Below are positions 14,421 to 17,632 of a stretch of DNA of 17,632 nucleotides, piece by piece. A model generated the notes under the pieces. It did no database searches and was not told the DNA's origin. It saw only the letters and a list, made by a program, of their open reading frames with translations. This stretch comes from RGIG2041 sp045532715 (GTDB lineage: Bacteria; Bacillota; Clostridia; UBA1381; UMGS1253), in contig JAZSGM010000117.1 of the NCBI GenBank assembly GCA_045532715.1, forward strand, positions 1-17,632. Direction: 5' to 3'. The translations under genes were made by a program, and so were the position numbers. The number at the start of each line of letters is the position of its first letter. Position 1 is the stretch's first letter.

Positions 14421-16619
14421 ATGACAGAAACAAAAAAAATCGACGTTCGCGGATTTATCCACGAAAACTACACACCGTATGACGGAGATGAGTCGTTCCT
14501 CACGCCGGCAACTGAGGCAACAAAAAAACTTTGGGCAATCCTCTGCGAGGATATGAAGAAAGAAAAGGCACGTGGCGGCGTATATGATGTGGACGCAAGT
14601 ACGATTTCCACCATCTCGTCGCACGAGGCAGGGTATATAGACAAATCTCTTGAAACCATTGTTGGCTTGCAGACAGACCGCGCACTCAAGCGTGCAATCA
14701 TGCCGTTCGGCGGTATTCGTATGGTCAACAGCTCTCTGGCAGCCTATGACCGCGAGCTGGATCCGCAGGTACAAAACGTATTTAAATACAGAAAAACACA
14801 TAATGACGGTGTTTTTGATGTGTACACCGATGAAATGAAAGCAGCGCGTCACACAGGTATTATTACCGGACTGCCGGATGCTTACGGCAGAGGGCGTATC
14901 ATCGGCGACTATCGCCGCGTTGCACTCTATGGTGTTGACTATCTAATCGAACAGAAAAAGGAAGCAAAGAAGGCTCTGCAGGATCGCACAATGAGCGAAG
15001 ATGTCATCCGTGACCGTGAAGAAATTTCCGAGCAGATTCGTGCTTTGGAGGAGCTGAAGGTCATGGCCGCAAAATACGGCTTTGACATTTCCGTACCGGC
15101 AACAGATACAAAGGAGGCCATCCAGTGGTTGTATTTCGGCTATCTCGGTGCTGTAAAAGAACAAAACGGTGCTGCAATGTCCATCGGCAGAATTTCGACC
15201 TTCCTGGATATTTATGCTACGAAGGATTTAGAGGACGGAAAGTACACCGAAAGCGAAATTCAGGAAATGGTTGACCATTTCGTAATGAAATTACGTATTG
15301 TACGTTTCCTCCGTACCCCGGCCTATGACGAACTGTTCTCCGGCGATCCGACCTGGATCACCGAATCTATCGGCGGCATGGGCTTAGACGGCAGACATAT
15401 GGTCACCAAGATGTCCTTCCGATTTCTGCACACCTTAACCAATCTCGGTCCTGCACCGGAACCAAACATGACCGTTCTGTGGAGCATTGATTTGCCATAT
15501 AATTTCAAGCGCTACTGTGCACGTGTTTCGGCAAAAACTTCTGCTGTACAGTACGAAAATGATGATTTAATGCGCGAAAAATTCGGTGATGATTACGGCA
15601 TTGCCTGCTGCGTTTCTGCTATGCGTATCGGTAAACAGATGCAGTTCTTCGGTGCCCGCGCAAATCTTGCAAAAGCACTTTTATATGCCATCAACGGTGG
15701 TAAGGACGAGCGTTACGGCACACAGACCGCACCGAAATCTGATTTGCCGCAGGGTGAATACTTAGACTACGAAGATGTATACAAAAGATTCGTTCTGGTC
15801 TGCGACTGGCTCGCAAGACTGTATGTAAATACGCTGAGCGTTATTCACTATATGCATGACAAATATTGCTATGAAAAGCTCGAAATGGCGCTTCACGATG
15901 AAGAAATCGTGCGCACCTGCGCCGGCGGTATTGCCGGACTGTCCGTTGTTGCAGACAGTCTGTCCGCAATCAAGTATGCAAAGGTAAAGCCGATTCGTAA
16001 CGAAGAAGGCATCGCCGTCGATTTTGAAATTGAAGGTGACTATCCGAAATACGGCAATGACGACGAGCGAGTAGATAACATTGCTATAGGCGTGGTAAAA
16101 ATGTTTATGGAAAAGCTCAGCGCACAGCAAACCTACAGAAAAAGCATCCCGACGATGTCCATTCTTACAATTACCTCAAATGTGGTATACGGCAAAAAGA
16201 CAGGTACTACGCCGGACGGCAGAAAAATCGGCGAACCGTTTGCGCCGGGCGCAAACCCGATGCACGGACGTGATACAAACGGCTGTGTCGCTTCAATGAT
16301 GTCTGTATCCAAGCTCCCGTATGATGATTCGGAAGACGGTATCTCTTACACATTCTCCATCATCCCGGATGCACTTGGTAAAACAATCAATCAACAGGAA
16401 GAGAATTTAATCAGCCTGCTGGACGGTTACTTTGTAGAAAAAGGGCACCATATCAACGTCAACGTGTTAGATCGTGAAACACTCTACGATGCAATGGAGC
16501 ACCCCGAGCTGTATCCGCAGCTGACAATTCGTGTTTCCGGCTATGCCGTAAACTTTGTCAAGCTGACACGCGAGCAACAATTGGAGGTTATCAGCAGAAC
16601 CTTCCACGACAGATTTTAA
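14421..16619 (+). CDS. pflB: formate C-acetyltransferase (pyruvate formate-lyase)
   Basis: Glycyl radical enzyme that converts pyruvate and CoA to acetyl-CoA and formate in the cytoplasm of anaerobes. The 732-residue protein has the expected near-740 length. The PFL-specific pair of catalytic cysteines is C396-C397 in DYGIACCVSAM, and the glycyl radical site is G707 in TIRVSGYAVNF, 25 residues from the end. The Cys-Cys pair and the lack of a diol-dehydratase type active site distinguish it from glycerol dehydratase-like relatives. The ATG at 14421 follows AAAGGGG by 8 nt. Its own activase gene follows, separated by 77 nt and a hairpin. The radical would make the protein oxygen-sensitive, fitting an obligate anaerobe. 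Confidence 0.98.
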   Translation: MTETKKIDVRGFIHENYTPYDGDESFLTPATEATKKLWAILCEDMKKEKARGGVYDVDASTISTISSHEAGYIDKSLETIVGLQTDRALKRAIMPFGGIRMVNSSLAAYDRELDPQVQNVFKYRKTHNDGVFDVYTDEMKAARHTGIITGLPDAYGRGRIIGDYRRVALYGVDYLIEQKKEAKKALQDRTMSEDVIRDREEISEQIRALEELKVMAAKYGFDISVPATDTKEAIQWLYFGYLGAVKEQNGAAMSIGRISTFLDIYATKDLEDGKYTESEIQEMVDHFVMKLRIVRFLRTPAYDELFSGDPTWITESIGGMGLDGRHMVTKMSFRFLHTLTNLGPAPEPNMTVLWSIDLPYNFKRYCARVSAKTSAVQYENDDLMREKFGDDYGIACCVSAMRIGKQMQFFGARANLAKALLYAINGGKDERYGTQTAPKSDLPQGEYLDYEDVYKRFVLVCDWLARLYVNTLSVIHYMHDKYCYEKLEMALHDEEIVRTCAGGIAGLSVVADSLSAIKYAKVKPIRNEEGIAVDFEIEGDYPKYGNDDERVDNIAIGVVKMFMEKLSAQQTYRKSIPTMSILTITSNVVYGKKTGTTPDGRKIGEPFAPGANPMHGRDTNGCVASMMSVSKLPYDDSEDGISYTFSIIPDALGKTINQQEENLISLLDGYFVEKGHHINVNVLDRETLYDAMEHPELYPQLTIRVSGYAVNFVKLTREQQLEVISRTFHDRF

Positions 16620-16633
16620 TTGTATCACATAAT

Positions 16634-16666
16634 ATGGGGGTGTAATAACGCACCCCCATTTATCAT
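16634..16666 (+). terminator. intercistronic hairpin between pflB and pflA
   Basis: ATGGGGGTG (16634-16642), an 8-nt loop, CACCCCCAT (16651-16659), then TTTATCATAATTT. The stem is strong but the T-run is short, so it likely lets part of transcription through. This would give more pflB than pflA mRNA, or protect the pflB 3' end. Confidence 0.65.
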
Positions 16667-16696
16667 AATTTCTGCAAACACAAAGGAGGTAGCATA

Positions 16697-17419
16697 ATGG
16701 ACAATATCATAGGATATATGCACCAACGCGAAACCTTTGGCGCCGTAGACGGCCCGGGTGTACGTTATGTTCTGTTTTTGCAAGGCTGTCCGCTACGTTG
16801 CCTGTACTGCCATAATCCGGATGCAATTCCGGCACGCGGCGGCAAAGCAATTTCCGTTGCTGACGCGATGAAGGACATACTACATTATAAAAACTTCATC
16901 AAAGATGGCGGAGTTACGATCTCCGGCGGTGAACCGCTTTTACAACCGGATTTTACGGTTGCCCTGCTGAATGCCTGCCGGGAAGAAGGATTGCATACCG
17001 CGGTAGATACCTCCGGCTTTGCGCCGGAGCACATTCAGAAAAAGGTGGCAGATGCTGCAGATTTGGTGCTTTTGGATATTAAAGCTCTTGATGATGAATT
17101 GTGCAGAACAATTTCCGGTCACAGTAGCGCGCGTGCACTTGCTATGCTGGATTATTGTGAAAAAACCGGGAAACCGGTCTGGTTGCGCCACGTGATTGTA
17201 CCGCAGCTCACGCTTGATACCTCCAATTTGCGCGCCCTCGCCAACCACATACGACATTACAGCTGTATTGAGCTTGTTGAGTTGCTTCCGTTTCATAAAA
17301 TGGGAGAACACAAGTGGGATCCGGAAAAGTACATGCTTGCAGATACGCCGGTACCTACTGTAGCTGAAATGGCACAGGTAAAACGCATTTTTCAGGAATG
17401 CGGCATGAAAGTCCATTAG
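16697..17419 (+). CDS. pflA: pyruvate formate-lyase-activating enzyme
   Basis: Radical SAM activase that uses a [4Fe-4S] cluster and SAM to abstract hydrogen from the PflB glycine (G707). The 240-residue length is typical. The cluster motif is C31-x3-C35-x2-C38 in GCPLRCLYCHNPD, the SAM-binding GGEP is at 77-80 in TISGGEP, and the N-terminal GAVDGPGVRYVLFLQGC is characteristic of PflA. DTSGFA and LLDIKAL are later barrel strands. AAAGGAGGT (from 16682) lies 7 nt before the ATG and is near-perfect. There are no extra ferredoxin-like cysteine clusters, which fits a PFL activase and not a glycyl-radical activase of the longer type. Confidence 0.97.
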   Translation: MDNIIGYMHQRETFGAVDGPGVRYVLFLQGCPLRCLYCHNPDAIPARGGKAISVADAMKDILHYKNFIKDGGVTISGGEPLLQPDFTVALLNACREEGLHTAVDTSGFAPEHIQKKVADAADLVLLDIKALDDELCRTISGHSSARALAMLDYCEKTGKPVWLRHVIVPQLTLDTSNLRALANHIRHYSCIELVELLPFHKMGEHKWDPEKYMLADTPVPTVAEMAQVKRIFQECGMKVH

Positions 17420-17430
17420 TTTTTACATAT

Positions 17431-17487
17431 AAACAGAGGCAAGTGCGTCTTTACTCAGTGTTTAACGCCCTGCCTCTGTTTTATTTT
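17431..17487 (+). terminator. terminator after pflA
   Basis: AAACAGAGGCA (17431-17441) pairs with TGCCTCTGTTT (17471-17481), followed by TATTTTA. The 29-nt interior can form a second short stem GCGT/ACGC (17445-17448 with 17465-17468). The long loop is unusual but the stem and T-rich tail fit termination. Confidence 0.7.
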
Positions 17488-17503
17488 ATAACATATGTTC
17501 AAC

Positions 17504-17537
17504 AAAAAAACAGTATCCCGAAGGATACTGTTTTTTT
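17504..17537. terminator. bidirectional terminator between pflA and the right-edge gene
   Basis: Perfect inverted repeat: seven A's plus CAGTATCC, tetraloop CGAA, GGATACTG plus seven T's. It works on both strands and lies 16 nt after the stop codon of the minus-strand gene at the edge. Confidence 0.92.
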
Positions 17538-17553
17538 ACACAATGTATATAAA

Positions 17554-17632
17554 TTACTCTTCAAATTCCGGTTCTTCCGGTATTATCGGCTCTTCCGGCT
17601 CTTCCGGTGTTACCGGTTCTTCCGGTTCTTCC
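17554..17632 (-). CDS. C-terminal tail of an unidentified Glu-Glu-Pro repeat protein (partial)
   Basis: The minus-strand frame enters from the right edge and stops with TAA at 17554-17556. It encodes about 25 residues built of EEP units (EEPEEPVTP, EEPEEPIIP, EEPEFEE), an acidic, proline-rich C-terminus. Such tails occur on Gram-positive envelope proteins, for example penicillin-binding or YbbR-type proteins, but nothing here identifies the family. The bidirectional terminator just downstream supports this strand as the coding one. The plus-strand reading of the same bases gives Ser-Ser-Gly repeats and is probably a shadow. Confidence 0.55.
   Translation of the reverse strand, partial: EEPEEPVTPEEPEEPIIPEEPEFEE

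Noticed and set aside
17554..17632. A collagen-like Ser-Ser-Gly repeat frame on the plus strand
   Set aside because: It would have to start just after a terminator with no start codon or ribosome site; the minus-strand EEP frame with its stop and terminator explains it better.

Overview
The window reads as chromosomal DNA of a strictly anaerobic, low-to-mid GC Gram-positive bacterium, most likely a gut-type member of the Clostridia. Support for this: strong AGGAGG-type ribosome binding sites, consensus TTGACA-N17-TATAAT promoters, T-tailed intrinsic terminators, [FeFe]-hydrogenase maturation genes, pyruvate formate-lyase with its activase, and VanW and G5/3D cell-wall proteins. I cannot name a genus. 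No rRNA, tRNA, CRISPR array, transposase, integrase or phage gene is visible, so this looks like core genome rather than an island.

Layout, left to right. (1) 1-2793, minus: rpoB, first ~931 codons, running off the left edge. (2) 2794-3218: a long intergenic region with a consensus promoter for rpoB on the minus strand, a second promoter facing it on the plus strand, and a GC-rich potentially structured rpoB leader. (3) 3219-4936, plus: a HAD phosphatase and an M14-type zinc carboxypeptidase-like protein, ending at a bidirectional terminator. (4) 4971-7864, minus: TM1266-type regulator, hydG and hydF, tightly packed and led by a consensus promoter and a ~195-nt leader that contains a terminator-like hairpin. 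(5) 8119-12306, minus: VanW-domain envelope protein, small ACT-domain protein, DUF711/UPF0210 'PFL family' protein and a TatD-linked-type radical SAM protein, probably one transcript. (6) 12666-13523, plus: a G5/3D-domain secreted cell-wall hydrolase, divergent from the VanW gene, with an inverted repeat between them. (7) 13580-14203, minus: a tandem OB-fold single-stranded-DNA-binding protein. (8) 14421-17419, plus: pflB and pflA. (9) 17554-17632, minus: the C-terminal tail of a Glu/Glu/Pro-repeat protein entering from the right edge.

How the genes work together: PflB, activated by the radical SAM enzyme PflA, cleaves pyruvate to acetyl-CoA and formate. HydG and HydF build and deliver the [2Fe] subcluster of an [FeFe]-hydrogenase that disposes of electrons as H2. 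The hydrogenase itself and the third maturase, HydE, are not in the window. VanW and G5/3D proteins act at the cell wall. The points most worth a second look are the hyd leader (promoter, then terminator, then operon), the adjacent ACT/DUF711/radical-SAM genes, the rpoB leader with opposing promoters, and the palindromes between the two cell-wall genes. I found no convincing wholly new multi-gene system.
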